From Geodermatophilus nigrescens (GTDB lineage Bacteria; Actinomycetota; Actinomycetes; Mycobacteriales; Geodermatophilaceae), in NCBI RefSeq assembly GCF_900129495.1, contig NZ_FQVX01000003.1:868001-932000 (forward strand): a stretch of DNA of 64,000 nt. The letters run 5' to 3'. A program made the position numbers and the translations under genes. The number at the start of each line of letters is the position of its first letter. Position 1 is the stretch's first letter. Of this stretch, positions 8,668-16,709 are shown one piece after another. Under the pieces are notes generated by a model. The model did not search any database. It had not been told where the DNA came from and was given only the letters and a program-made list of their open reading frames with translations.

Positions 8668-8998
8668 CGGGCTCCTCCGGGGTGGGGTCGGCGGCACGGG
8701 CACGTCGTTCGTTCTCCAGCTGCACGGTCAGCCGGCGCACCTCGCGGTCCAGCGCGCCGATCTGCGCCCGCAGCCGCGCCAGGTCGCTGCCGGCGGGCAG
8801 GTTGACCAGGTGCCAGGCGCGGGCGGACACCCCGCGTGCGGTGTCGCGCGCCATCGTCTGCGCGCGGCGCAGCAGGGTGACGCCGGTGGCGAACCCGGGG
8901 GTCCGCACCAGGTTCTCCGCGTGCGGGGTCACCGCCTTCTCGGCGGCGTCGAACGCCTGCCGCCACAGCGGCGTGCCCGGTGGCTGTGCCGACGTCAT
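8588..8998 (-). CDS. Small coiled-coil protein upstream of phaC, candidate PHA synthase partner
   Basis: 136 residues from ATG 8998, with ggagggagt as ribosome site. No family recognised with certainty. Residues 1-75 are helical and amphipathic (LWRQAFDAAEKAVTPHAENL), residues ~78-102 form a short coiled coil (DLARLRAQIGALDREVRRLT) and the tail is Arg/Pro-rich. The last 80 nt overlap the start of phaC, so the genes are coupled. Class III and IV PHA synthases use small helical partners (PhaE, PhaR) encoded next to phaC, and granule-associated phasins are also short and helical. Either is plausible; this is inference from position and shape. Confidence 0.6.
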   Translation of the reverse strand: MTSAQPPGTPLWRQAFDAAEKAVTPHAENLVRTPGFATGVTLLRRAQTMARDTARGVSARAWHLVNLPAGSDLARLRAQIGALDREVRRLTVQLENERRARAADPTPEEPDADGPHSPGGARPRAPRRRAQRPPRA

Positions 8999-9119
8999 GC
9001 CGACTCCCTCCCCGCGGGTCCTGCTGCCCGCGCAGCACCCCCTACCCGCCCGGGCGGTGATGTACCGCACAGCCCGGATACGGTCCCGGGGACGGCATGG
9101 TCGGCGAGGGGAGTGCACG

Positions 9120-9890
9120 GTGGCGGACAAGAGCGTCCTGGACATGTTCCGGCTCGACGGCAGGGTGGCGATCGTGACGGGGGCGTCCTCGGGGCTGGGC
9201 GTGGTGTTCGCCCGGGCGCTGGCGCAGGCCGGGGCCGACGTCGCCCTCGGCGCCCGCCGCGAGGACCGCATGGCCGCGACGCGGGAGGCGGTCGAGGCGG
9301 AGGGCCGGCGGGCGATCACCGTGCGCACGGACGTCGCGCGGGTGGAGGACTGCCAGGCGCTGGTCGACGCCACGATGGCGGAGTTCGGGCGTGTCGACGT
9401 CCTGGTCAACAACGCCGGCATCGGCACCGCCGCGCCGGCCACCCGCGAGAAGCCGGAGGAGTTCCGGTCGGTCATCGACGTGAACCTCAACGGCTGCTAC
9501 TGGATGGCCCAGGCCTGCGGGCGCGTGATGCAGCCGGGCAGCTCGATCGTGAACATCTCCAGCGTGCTGGGGCTGACCACCGCCGGGCTGCCCCAGGCGG
9601 CGTACGCGGCGAGCAAGGCGGGGCTGATCGGCCTGACCCGCGACCTCGCGCAGCAATGGACCGGCCGCAAGGGCATCCGGGTCAACGCGCTGGCGCCGGG
9701 CTTCTTCGCCTCGGAGATGACCGACCAGTACCCCGAGGGCTACCTCGACCAGCAGATGGGCCGGGTCCTCGCCGGCCGCGCCGGCGACCCGATGGAGCTC
9801 GCGGCCGCCCTCGTCTTCCTCGTCAGCGAGGCCGGCGGCTACGTCACCGGGACGACGATCCCGGTGGAGGGCGGCATGCTCACCAGCTGA
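9120..9890 (+). CDS. Short-chain dehydrogenase/reductase
   Basis: 256 residues from GTG 9120, preceded by gaggggag. The Rossmann motif is TGASSGLG (residues 20-27), followed by NNAGIG, Ser in NISSVLG and the YAASK catalytic pair. The C-terminal pattern SEAGGYVTGTTIPVEGG is typical of classical SDRs. Length is standard (~250). It reduces or oxidises a keto/hydroxy group with NAD(P)H; the substrate is unknown. Divergent from the phaC operon, so a 3-ketoacyl-CoA reductase-like role is possible but not shown. Confidence 0.87.
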   Translation: MADKSVLDMFRLDGRVAIVTGASSGLGVVFARALAQAGADVALGARREDRMAATREAVEAEGRRAITVRTDVARVEDCQALVDATMAEFGRVDVLVNNAGIGTAAPATREKPEEFRSVIDVNLNGCYWMAQACGRVMQPGSSIVNISSVLGLTTAGLPQAAYAASKAGLIGLTRDLAQQWTGRKGIRVNALAPGFFASEMTDQYPEGYLDQQMGRVLAGRAGDPMELAAALVFLVSEAGGYVTGTTIPVEGGMLTS

Positions 9891-9899
9891 GCCCGGTCC

Positions 9900-9925
9900 G
9901 GGGCCCCGCCGCGCGGCGGGGCCCC
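9900..9925. terminator. 26-nt perfect GC palindrome between convergent genes
   Basis: Both halves (9900-9912 and 9913-9925) are exact reverse complements. It sits between the SDR stop and the stop of the convergent hydrolase, so it can act in both directions. No T-run follows, as is common for actinobacterial terminators. Confidence 0.6.
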
Positions 9926-9931
9926 GGGAGG

Positions 9932-10825
9932 TCAGGCCCGCTCGACCCGGTCGACCAGCGCGGCGACCCGGTCGACGATCTGCGGCCACACCTCGCGCGG
10001 CAGGTCGTGGCCCATCCCGTCGACGACGAGCAGCTCGGCGCCGGGGATCGCCGCCGCCGTCGCGCGGCCGCCGGAGACGTCCACCAGCGCGTCCTGCTCG
10101 CCGTGCACGACCAGCGTGGGGACGGCGACCGACGCCAGGTCGGCGGTGCGGTCGGGGCTGGCGAGGATCGCGGCGAGCTGGCGGGCGACGCCGGCCGGGT
10201 CGTGGGCGCGGTCGAAGGACAGCCCGGCGCGCTCGCGCAGGCCGGCCTCGTCGAACTCGAAGCCCGGCGACCCGATGACGCGGTAGGTGTCGACGGCCCG
10301 CTGCAGCGCGGACTCCCGGTCGGTGGCCGGCGGGGCGAGCAAGACGCCCATGGCGGCCTCGGCAGGCGAGCCGACGGCGGGGTCGCCGGTCGTCGACATG
10401 ATCGAGGTCAGGCTGCGCACCCGCTGCGGGTGCCGGATGGCCAGCGTCTGGGCGATCATCCCGCCCATCGAGCCGCCGACGACGTGCGCGCTGTCGAGGC
10501 CGAGCGCGTCGAGCAGGCCCGCGGTGTCGTCGGCCATGTCGGCCAGCCGGTAGGCGACGCGGCTGTGGTCGCCGCCCATGACGGCGAGCACGTCGGGCGC
10601 GCCGGCGTCGTGGAGGTGCGTGGACAGGCCGATGTCGCGGTTGTCGAACCGGACGACGTACAGGCCGCGGTCGGCGAGCATCCGGCAGAACCCGTCGGGC
10701 CAGCCGACCATCTGGGTGGCCAGGCCCATGACCAGCAGCAGCGGTGTGTCCTCGGGCGAGCCGAAGGTCTCGTAGGCGATCTCGACGTCGCCGGCGCGGG
10801 TGGTCTGCACCCCGGTGTGCTCCAT
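9932..10825 (-). CDS. Alpha/beta hydrolase
   Basis: 297 residues from ATG 10825. The start is supported by TAGCGT exactly 6 nt upstream (leaderless type). The nucleophile elbow is GGSMGGM (Ser ~112), the oxyanion region LLLVMGLATQMVGW (residues ~29-42), the acid lies in VPTLVVHGEQDALV and the His in VDGMGHDLP. This pattern matches the esterase/aclacinomycin-methylesterase-like (RdmC) group common in actinobacteria. Cytosolic, substrate unknown. Confidence 0.87.
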   Translation of the reverse strand: MEHTGVQTTRAGDVEIAYETFGSPEDTPLLLVMGLATQMVGWPDGFCRMLADRGLYVVRFDNRDIGLSTHLHDAGAPDVLAVMGGDHSRVAYRLADMADDTAGLLDALGLDSAHVVGGSMGGMIAQTLAIRHPQRVRSLTSIMSTTGDPAVGSPAEAAMGVLLAPPATDRESALQRAVDTYRVIGSPGFEFDEAGLRERAGLSFDRAHDPAGVARQLAAILASPDRTADLASVAVPTLVVHGEQDALVDVSGGRATAAAIPGAELLVVDGMGHDLPREVWPQIVDRVAALVDRVERA

Positions 10826-10831
10826 GCGGCG

Positions 10832-10837
10832 ACGCTA
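10832..10837 (-). promoter_or_regulatory. Putative -10 element, leaderless hydrolase gene
   Basis: TAGCGT on the minus strand, then 6 nt, then ATG 10825. Same architecture as at 17631 (LysR). Confidence 0.5.
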
Positions 10838-10974
10838 AACCGGCACCGCACAGGACCGTCGGGCGGCTCGGTGGCGGCCGTGACCGGGCACACGGGAACC
10901 GCGGCGGCGCGCGCGACGACCAGAGGGGGGAGAGGTGCGGCCCGCCGCACCCGACCACCGACCCGAGGAGAACC

Positions 10975-11694
10975 GTGTCCCGCACCATCCACCGGCTGGC
11001 CGTCGTCCTGGCGGCCGGCCTGGCCGCGCTCCTGGCGACCGCCGGGGTCGCCTCGGCGCACGTCACCGTCTCGTCGCAGGACGCGGCCGCCGGCGGCTAC
11101 GGGAAGCTGACCTTCCGCGTGCCGAACGAGAGCGACACCGCCAGCACCGTGGCCGTCCGGATCTCCGTCCCGGAGGAGGCCGCGATGGCCTCGCTGCGGG
11201 CCATGCCGGTGCCCGGCTGGACGGTGTCGACCACCCGGGCGCAGCTGGCCGAGCCGCTGGAGTCCCACGGCCAGGAGATCACCGAGTACGTCTCCGTCGT
11301 GGAGTTCCGCGCCGAGGAGGGCCAGGGCATCGGCCCCGGCGAATTCCTGGAGTTCGCGTTGTCCGGCGGCCCGTTCCCGGACGCCGACGAGGTGAGCTAC
11401 CCGGCCGTGCAGACCTACAGCGACGGCACGGAGGCCGCCTGGATCGAGCCCACGGTCGGCGGCGAGGAGCCCGAGTACCCGGCGCCGGTGCTGACGCTGG
11501 CCGGTGCCGCGGCCGCCGACGGCGACGGCGGCGGTGACGCCCCCACCACCGACGTCGCCGAGGCCTCCGCGAGCGGCGACGGCGGCTCCGGGACCGCCAC
11601 GACCGCGCTGGTGCTCGGCGTCGTCGGCGCGGTCACCGGCATCGCCGGCCTGGCGCTGGCCTGGACCACGCGCCGGCGCACCCCCACCGCCTGA
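10975..11694 (+). CDS. YcnI family copper-binding membrane protein (DUF1775)
   Basis: 239 residues from GTG 10975 (ribosome site gaggag). The signal peptide ends GVASA, leaving mature His as first residue (HVTVSSQDAAAGGY). In YcnI proteins this N-terminal His with a downstream Trp (here in AAWIEP) binds copper. The central DUF1775 domain (~30-170) is followed by a Gly/Asp/Ala-rich linker and a single C-terminal transmembrane helix (~205-227) with an RRR stop-transfer. It is therefore membrane-anchored with the domain outside. A role in copper handling is established for the family. No CopC/CopD/SCO gene is next to it here. Confidence 0.88.
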   Translation: MSRTIHRLAVVLAAGLAALLATAGVASAHVTVSSQDAAAGGYGKLTFRVPNESDTASTVAVRISVPEEAAMASLRAMPVPGWTVSTTRAQLAEPLESHGQEITEYVSVVEFRAEEGQGIGPGEFLEFALSGGPFPDADEVSYPAVQTYSDGTEAAWIEPTVGGEEPEYPAPVLTLAGAAAADGDGGGDAPTTDVAEASASGDGGSGTATTALVLGVVGAVTGIAGLALAWTTRRRTPTA

Positions 11695-11722
11695 GCCGGC
11701 CGCGGCGGCTCAGGCGGTGGGG
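11682..11722 (+). terminator. Hairpin spanning the YcnI stop codon
   Basis: A 17-bp perfect stem (11682-11698 with 11706-11722) and a 7-nt loop. The left arm includes the last codons and the TGA of the YcnI gene. It lies between convergent genes and can serve both. Confidence 0.65.
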
Positions 11723-11731
11723 AGCCGCCGC

Positions 11732-12607
11732 TCAGGTGACCCGGACCGCCAGGGGCGGCGGCACCTCCCCGCCGTGCAGGAGCGCGGCGAGGACCTCCAC
11801 GCCGTCGACCAGCCGGGGGCCGGGGCGGACGACCACCGCGTTGCCGTCGACCGCCCAGACCGGCACGCCGGGCAGCCGGCCCGCGACGTCGGCCGCCTGC
11901 CCGGCGGCCCCGTCCAGGCCGAAGCCGCAGGGCGCGACCACGACGACGTCGGGGCGGGCCGCGGTGAACTCGGCCCAGGGGACCGGCGCCGACCGCTGCC
12001 CGGGGCGGCACGCCACCGGCTGCCCGCCCGCGGCGGTGACCAGGTCGGGGACCCAGTGCCCGGCCGGGAACGGCGGGTCGACCCACTCGACGACGGCCAC
12101 CCGCGGGCGGGGCCGCCCGGCCACCCGGCGCGCGACGGCGTCCAGCCGGGCGCGCAGCGACGCCACGAGCTCCGCGGCCCGCGGCGCGGTGCCGGTGCGC
12201 TCGCCGACGGTGGTGATCGTGGCCAGGACGTCCTCGAGGGTGTGCGGGTCGAGGGTCACCACGTCGGCGCGGCAGCCGAGGTGCGCCAGCGCGGCGTCGA
12301 CGGAGCCCGCGGGCAGCGCGCAGACGCGGCAGAGGTCCTGGGTGAGGACGACGTCGGGGTCCAGCGCCGCGAGGGCGCCGGCGTCCAGCGTGTACAGGTC
12401 CTCCCCGGCGGCGACGCGGGCGCGGACGGCGGCGTCGACGTCCGCCGGCGTCATCCCCGCGGTGTCCAGCCCGCCGACGACGACGGTCTTCTCGGCGCGG
12501 GCCCGCGGCGGCTCGTCGCACTCGAACGTGACGCCGACGAGCTGCTCGCCGAGGCCCAGGGCGTAGACGATCTCGGTCGCCGACGGGAGCAGGGAGACGA
12601 CCCGCAC
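11732..12607 (-). CDS. BtuF-like cobalamin/metal-chelate binding protein
   Basis: 291 residues from GTG 12607 (VRVVSLLPSATEIVYALG). The SLLPSATE start and the pattern PDVVLTQDLCRVCALP are those of the BtuF-like periplasmic-binding fold in actinobacterial cobalamin-binding proteins. No signal peptide or lipobox is visible, so either the protein is cytosolic or the true start lies elsewhere; the upstream gene ends only 15 nt before. No BtuCD partner genes are adjacent. Two B12-related genes (adenosyltransferase and ethylmalonyl-CoA mutase) lie ~45 kb away. Ligand assignment is by family only. Confidence 0.72.
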   Translation of the reverse strand: MRVVSLLPSATEIVYALGLGEQLVGVTFECDEPPRARAEKTVVVGGLDTAGMTPADVDAAVRARVAAGEDLYTLDAGALAALDPDVVLTQDLCRVCALPAGSVDAALAHLGCRADVVTLDPHTLEDVLATITTVGERTGTAPRAAELVASLRARLDAVARRVAGRPRPRVAVVEWVDPPFPAGHWVPDLVTAAGGQPVACRPGQRSAPVPWAEFTAARPDVVVVAPCGFGLDGAAGQAADVAGRLPGVPVWAVDGNAVVVRPGPRLVDGVEVLAALLHGGEVPPPLAVRVT

Positions 12608-12621
12608 GGGCCGGCCCGGTG

Positions 12622-13029
12622 TCAGCGGGCCCGGGGGTCGGGCGCGAGGCGCTGCTGCACCCGGCGGGCCAGCGCGCGGGCCACCCGCAGCGCGGGCGGC
12701 TCGCTGCGGTACCGGCGGGCGGCGCCTGTCGGCCCCCCGACGGCGGACTCGACGGCGGCCAGGCGCGTCTCCAGGTCGAGCACCCGCGCGTCGACCGGGA
12801 CCGGGCGGGCCGGCGCGGCGGCCAGCTGGGCGAGCCCCTCCGACAGGCCGGACACCAGGTCGGCGGCCTCGTCGGGCCGCAGCTTCACGGTGCCGACGCA
12901 CACGTCGTCGCGCCAGATGCTCAGGTTGAGCAGCCCCTGGGCGGCGTGCGCCGAGACGCGGACCGCGCGGGTCCGGTCGCGCGCGTCCCAGACCCACCTC
13001 CCGCGCGAGGGCAGTGCGGTGACCGTCAT
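12622..13029 (-). CDS. Conserved small protein, unknown function
   Basis: 135 residues from ATG 13029. No recognised domain. The first ~85 residues look like a small beta-rich domain (WVWDARDRTRAVRVSAH, LLNLSIWRDDVCVGTVKL). Then come a short helical segment (DARVLDLETRLAAVESAV) and a basic Arg-rich tail. Upstream of the BtuF-like gene by 15 nt, probably co-transcribed. The coding character is convincing (ordered GC3 and clean frame). Confidence 0.65.
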   Translation of the reverse strand: MTVTALPSRGRWVWDARDRTRAVRVSAHAAQGLLNLSIWRDDVCVGTVKLRPDEAADLVSGLSEGLAQLAAAPARPVPVDARVLDLETRLAAVESAVGGPTGAARRYRSEPPALRVARALARRVQQRLAPDPRAR

Positions 13030-13168
13030 CACCCGATCATCGACCACCGGGGGCCGCACGGCCAGGAGGACCGCCCGGCGGGGTGCCGCGCACCGGCACG
13101 GTGCATGGACCCGCAGGTCCGGGGGGTAGGGGGGCGCCGCGGCGCGCTCGCGCCGGAGGACCGCGGGG

Positions 13169-15148
13169 GTGGGTGGGCGAGTGGTGCAGCGCGGCGGAGC
13201 AGACGCCGACCGGCTGGTCGGCGACGCCTCCGCCGTCCGCGTCGCCTACGACCAGATGCCGCTGATCCTGTGCGTCTACGGCGGCCCGGAGCACGCCGTC
13301 GTCGCGGCGAACGGCGCGATGCGGGCGTTCTTCGGCCGCGACGACCTGGTCGGCCTGCCGATCCGCGACGCCCTGCCCGAGCTGGAGGGGCAGCACATCT
13401 TCGAGCTCCTCGACGAGGTGTTGGCGACCGGCCGCGACCGGGTGGCCCGGGAGTGGCGGCTGCAGGTGGACCCCGGCGGCACCGGGGAGCTGCAGGAGGT
13501 GTTCCTCGACTTCCACCTCGCGCCGACCCGCTCGGCCGACGGCGAGGTCGACGGCGTGGCCACCTTCGCCCACGACGTCACCGAGCAGGTGCTCGCCCGG
13601 CAGGCGGCGCAGGAGCAGGCCGCCGACGCCGAGCGGCGCTTCCGGGACGCGCGGGCCCTGGTCACGACGCTGCAGGAGGCACTGCTGCCGGCCACCCTGC
13701 CGGTGCTGCCCGGTGCCCGGATCTCCGCCCGGTACCTGGTGGCCGCGGGCGACCAGGTGGCCGGCGGCGACTGGTTCGACGCGATCCCGCTGCCCGCGGG
13801 GACCGTGGCGCTCGTCGTCGGCGACGTCGTCGGGCACGGGGTGGCGGCCTCGGCGGCCATGGGTCAGCTGCGCGCGGTCCTCGGCGACGCGCTGCTCGCC
13901 GGCCTCGGACCCGCCGAGGCGCTCGCCCGGGCCGACGCCTTCGCCGCGCGCAACCCGCGGCTGCACGCCGCGACCGTGGCGCTCGTCGTCCTGGACCCGG
14001 CGACCGGCGCCCTCCGCTACGCCTGCTGCGGCCAGCCGCCGCCCCTCGTGGTCGACGGGGAGGGGACGACCCGCTTCCTCGCCCCCGGGGCGGCGGGACC
14101 GCTGGGCACCGCCGCCCCGGGCTCCGTCCCCGAGATCACCGACGACGTCCTCGCCCCCGGCGAGACGGTGCTCCTGTACAGCGACGGGCTCATCGAGCGG
14201 CCGTTCCGCAGCATCGCCGACGGCATGGCCGAGCTCGCCGGCGTCGCCTCCGACGCGGCCGCCAACCGGGCCCTCCCGCTCGGCGCGCCGGGCGCCCCCG
14301 ACGAGCGGCTGTGCCGGCTGACCGTCGAGCTGCTCACCCGCACCGGCTACGACGACGACGTCACCACGCTGGCCGCGCACCGCCTGGCGGTGCCCGTGCC
14401 GCCCCTGCACGCCGACTCCGGCACGGCCCGCGACGAGGTGCGGCGGCTGCGGCGGACCGTCGACGCGTGGCTCGACGAGCTCGACCCGGCCGCCGACGAC
14501 CGGGGCGCGGTCGAGCTCGCCGTGTGGGAGGCGGTGGCCAACGCCGTCGACCACGCCTACCCGCGCGGCGAGACCGGCCCGGTCCGGCTCGACGCGGTGC
14601 TGCTGCCCGACGGGGTGCTCGAGTGCCGCGTCGCCGACGAGGGGCGGTGGCGCGACCCCGACCCGGGCGCCTCGCACCGCGGGCGCGGGTTGCTGCTCGC
14701 CCAGCAGCTCACCGACTCGCTGCACGTGCAGCGCTCCGACGGCGGCTCGGGGACCGTGGTCACGCTCCGGCACCGGCTCCACCGGCCGGCGATGCTCGGC
14801 GCCGACGCCGGCCCGGGCGCCGCCGCGCCGCCCCGCGAGCCCTTCGGCGTGGTGCCCGGGGAGCCCGACGGCACCCCCGGCGCGGTGCGGTTGCGGGTGA
14901 GCGGGCCGGTCGACGTCACCAGCGTCGACGAGCTCGACCGCACGGTGGCGGCCGCCACCCGCGGCGGCGTGCTGTCGCTGACCCTCGACCTGTCCGCGGT
15001 CACCCTGCTGGCCAGCGCGGGCGTGCAGGTCCTGCACCGGGTGCGCGACCAGCTCGCCGGGCACGGCCGCGAGCTCGTGCTGCTCGCGCCGCCGGGCAGC
15101 GCGGCCCGGGCGGTGCTCGACCTGGTGCGGCTGCCCGCCGCGGGCTGA
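13169..15148 (+). CDS. PAS-SpoIIE phosphatase-HATPase-STAS fusion regulator
   Basis: 659 residues from GTG 13169 (ggagga 8 nt upstream). Domains in order: PAS sensor (~25-140), short coiled coil, SpoIIE/PP2C phosphatase (~180-405), RsbW-like ATPase (~412-535) and STAS (~570-655). The phosphatase has GGDWFD (199-204), GDVVGHG (218-224), YSDGLIE (337-343) and DDDVTT, so its metal ligands are present. The ATPase has E454/N458 in the N box and Asp490 in VADEGRW. The STAS domain keeps a Ser (616) in LASAGV at the phosphorylation site, without the usual preceding Asp. This puts a phosphatase, an anti-sigma-type kinase and an antagonist in one chain. The partner sigma factor is not in view. Confidence 0.88.
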   Translation: MGGRVVQRGGADADRLVGDASAVRVAYDQMPLILCVYGGPEHAVVAANGAMRAFFGRDDLVGLPIRDALPELEGQHIFELLDEVLATGRDRVAREWRLQVDPGGTGELQEVFLDFHLAPTRSADGEVDGVATFAHDVTEQVLARQAAQEQAADAERRFRDARALVTTLQEALLPATLPVLPGARISARYLVAAGDQVAGGDWFDAIPLPAGTVALVVGDVVGHGVAASAAMGQLRAVLGDALLAGLGPAEALARADAFAARNPRLHAATVALVVLDPATGALRYACCGQPPPLVVDGEGTTRFLAPGAAGPLGTAAPGSVPEITDDVLAPGETVLLYSDGLIERPFRSIADGMAELAGVASDAAANRALPLGAPGAPDERLCRLTVELLTRTGYDDDVTTLAAHRLAVPVPPLHADSGTARDEVRRLRRTVDAWLDELDPAADDRGAVELAVWEAVANAVDHAYPRGETGPVRLDAVLLPDGVLECRVADEGRWRDPDPGASHRGRGLLLAQQLTDSLHVQRSDGGSGTVVTLRHRLHRPAMLGADAGPGAAAPPREPFGVVPGEPDGTPGAVRLRVSGPVDVTSVDELDRTVAAATRGGVLSLTLDLSAVTLLASAGVQVLHRVRDQLAGHGRELVLLAPPGSAARAVLDLVRLPAAG

Positions 15149-15170
15149 GGCGCCACAGGCCGGTGATCGC

Positions 15171-15176
15171 TACGCT
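15171..15176 (+). promoter_or_regulatory. Putative -10 element of the AAA+ ATPase gene
   Basis: TACGCT, about 37 nt before GTG 15213, in the 64-nt gap after the fusion regulator; this would leave a ~30-nt leader carrying the gcgggggc ribosome site. Confidence 0.35.
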
Positions 15177-15212
15177 CCGCCGGCACGGCCGGGCCGACGG
15201 AGCGGGGGCAGC

Positions 15213-16694
15213 GTGGCGGGAGCGTCGGACGACGAGGCGAGGCGGTTCGCCGAGGGCCTGCAGTCGCTGCTGAACTGGCTGCACGCCCCGGCGCAGGGGG
15301 CCAACGAGGTCGTGGCCCTCGTGCGGGGGTCGCTCGGCGCGGCGGGGCTGGCGGAGTCCGTCGTCTCCCGGACGCTGTCGGGCTTCGAGCACGTCAACCT
15401 GCAGACGGCGCTGGACGCCTGGACGGCCGCCGAGGGGCGCACGGTCGAGGTGCACGGCGTCGTCCTCCCGCCGCACTACGGCGACATCTCGCTGCAGCAG
15501 CTGATGACCGGCGAGGCGCTGCCGCCGGTGCGGCTGTCCGCCCCGACGGTGGTCGACCTGCCCGACGGCCCCGGCTCGACGCTCGCGTGCCTGCGGCTGG
15601 CGCTGCTGCTGGTCACCGACGACACCGGGCGCTACGTGCTCCTCGTGCAGGGCCCCGGCGAGCACCGGCCCACCCTGTCGGTGGAGGTGGCGGGGCTGCC
15701 GGTCCGCGCGGCGCAGGAGGTGCTGGCCGAGCTCGACCGGCTGCGCCGCGAGCGCAACGTCTACCGCGGGCAGCTGGTCGAGGTGACGCCGACGCCGATG
15801 GGCGGCGTCGAGCTCACCTTCCTCGAGCCGCCGGGCCTGACCCGTGACGACGTCGTGCTGCCCGCCGTCGTCCTGGACCGGGTCGAGCGGCACGCCGTCG
15901 GGGTCGCCGAGCACCGCGCGGGCCTGCGCGCCGCCGGCCAGCACCTCAAGCGCGGCCTGCTGCTCTACGGCCCGCCCGGCACCGGCAAGACGCACACCGT
16001 GCGGTGGCTGCTCGGCCGGATGGACGACTACACCCGGCTACTGCTCACCGGCCGCTCCCTCGGGGCGATCGGGGCGGTCGCCGAGCTCGCCCGCGAGCTG
16101 CAGCCGGCCGTCGTCGTCCTGGAGGACGTCGACCTCGTGGCCGCCGAACGCTCGTTCGGCCCCGGCGGCAGCCCCGTGCTGTTCGACCTGCTCGACGCCA
16201 TGGACGGCGCCGCCCCCGACGCCGACCTGCTGTTCGTGCTGACCACCAACCGGGCCGACCTGCTCGAGCCCGCCCTCGCCGCGCGGCCGGGGCGCATCGA
16301 CGTCGCGGTCGAGGTCGGCCTGCCCGACGCCGCCGCCCGCCGCGACCTGCTGCGGCTCTACGGCCGGGCGGTGCCGCTGCGGCTCACCGGCGACGACGTC
16401 GAGCGGGCCGTCGAGCGCACCGACGGGGTGACGGCGTCGTTCCTCAAGGAGCTGCTGCGCCGCGCGGTGCTCGAGGCGCTGCACGAGCAGGACCCGGTCG
16501 AGGTGGTCACCGGGGCGCACGTCGACCGCGCCCTCGACGACCTGCTCGACTCCACCCAGCAGGTCACCCGGGTGCTGCTCGGCGTGGGCGCCGAGGAGGT
16601 CGTCGCGGCGGCCGACGACCTCGACGGCGGGCCGCGGCCCGGGCTCGCCCCGCCCGACGCCTTCCCGGGCGGCTGGGTCGCCTACCCGGGCTGA
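15213..16694 (+). CDS. AAA+ ATPase of unknown function
   Basis: 493 residues from GTG 15213. Residues 1-200 are an unrecognised N-terminal domain ending in a helix (EVLAELDRLRRERNVYRGQL). Residues ~205-430 are a complete AAA+ module: Walker A GPPGTGKTHT, Walker B VVVLEDVD, sensor 1 LTTNRAD and an arginine-finger region AARPGRID, followed by the lid (GVTASFLKELLRRAV). This resembles CDC48/SpoVK-type classical AAA proteins. With no membrane segment it is probably a cytosolic hexameric remodeller. The substrate and the N-domain function are unknown. Confidence 0.82.
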   Translation: MAGASDDEARRFAEGLQSLLNWLHAPAQGANEVVALVRGSLGAAGLAESVVSRTLSGFEHVNLQTALDAWTAAEGRTVEVHGVVLPPHYGDISLQQLMTGEALPPVRLSAPTVVDLPDGPGSTLACLRLALLLVTDDTGRYVLLVQGPGEHRPTLSVEVAGLPVRAAQEVLAELDRLRRERNVYRGQLVEVTPTPMGGVELTFLEPPGLTRDDVVLPAVVLDRVERHAVGVAEHRAGLRAAGQHLKRGLLLYGPPGTGKTHTVRWLLGRMDDYTRLLLTGRSLGAIGAVAELARELQPAVVVLEDVDLVAAERSFGPGGSPVLFDLLDAMDGAAPDADLLFVLTTNRADLLEPALAARPGRIDVAVEVGLPDAAARRDLLRLYGRAVPLRLTGDDVERAVERTDGVTASFLKELLRRAVLEALHEQDPVEVVTGAHVDRALDDLLDSTQQVTRVLLGVGAEEVVAAADDLDGGPRPGLAPPDAFPGGWVAYPG

Positions 16695-16709
16695 CCGCCG
16701 TCGGCCCGC

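Noticed and set aside
9900-9925. Perfect palindrome considered as an insertion-sequence end or operator
   Set aside because: It lies between two convergent stop codons without duplication or transposase nearby; a bidirectional terminator explains it.
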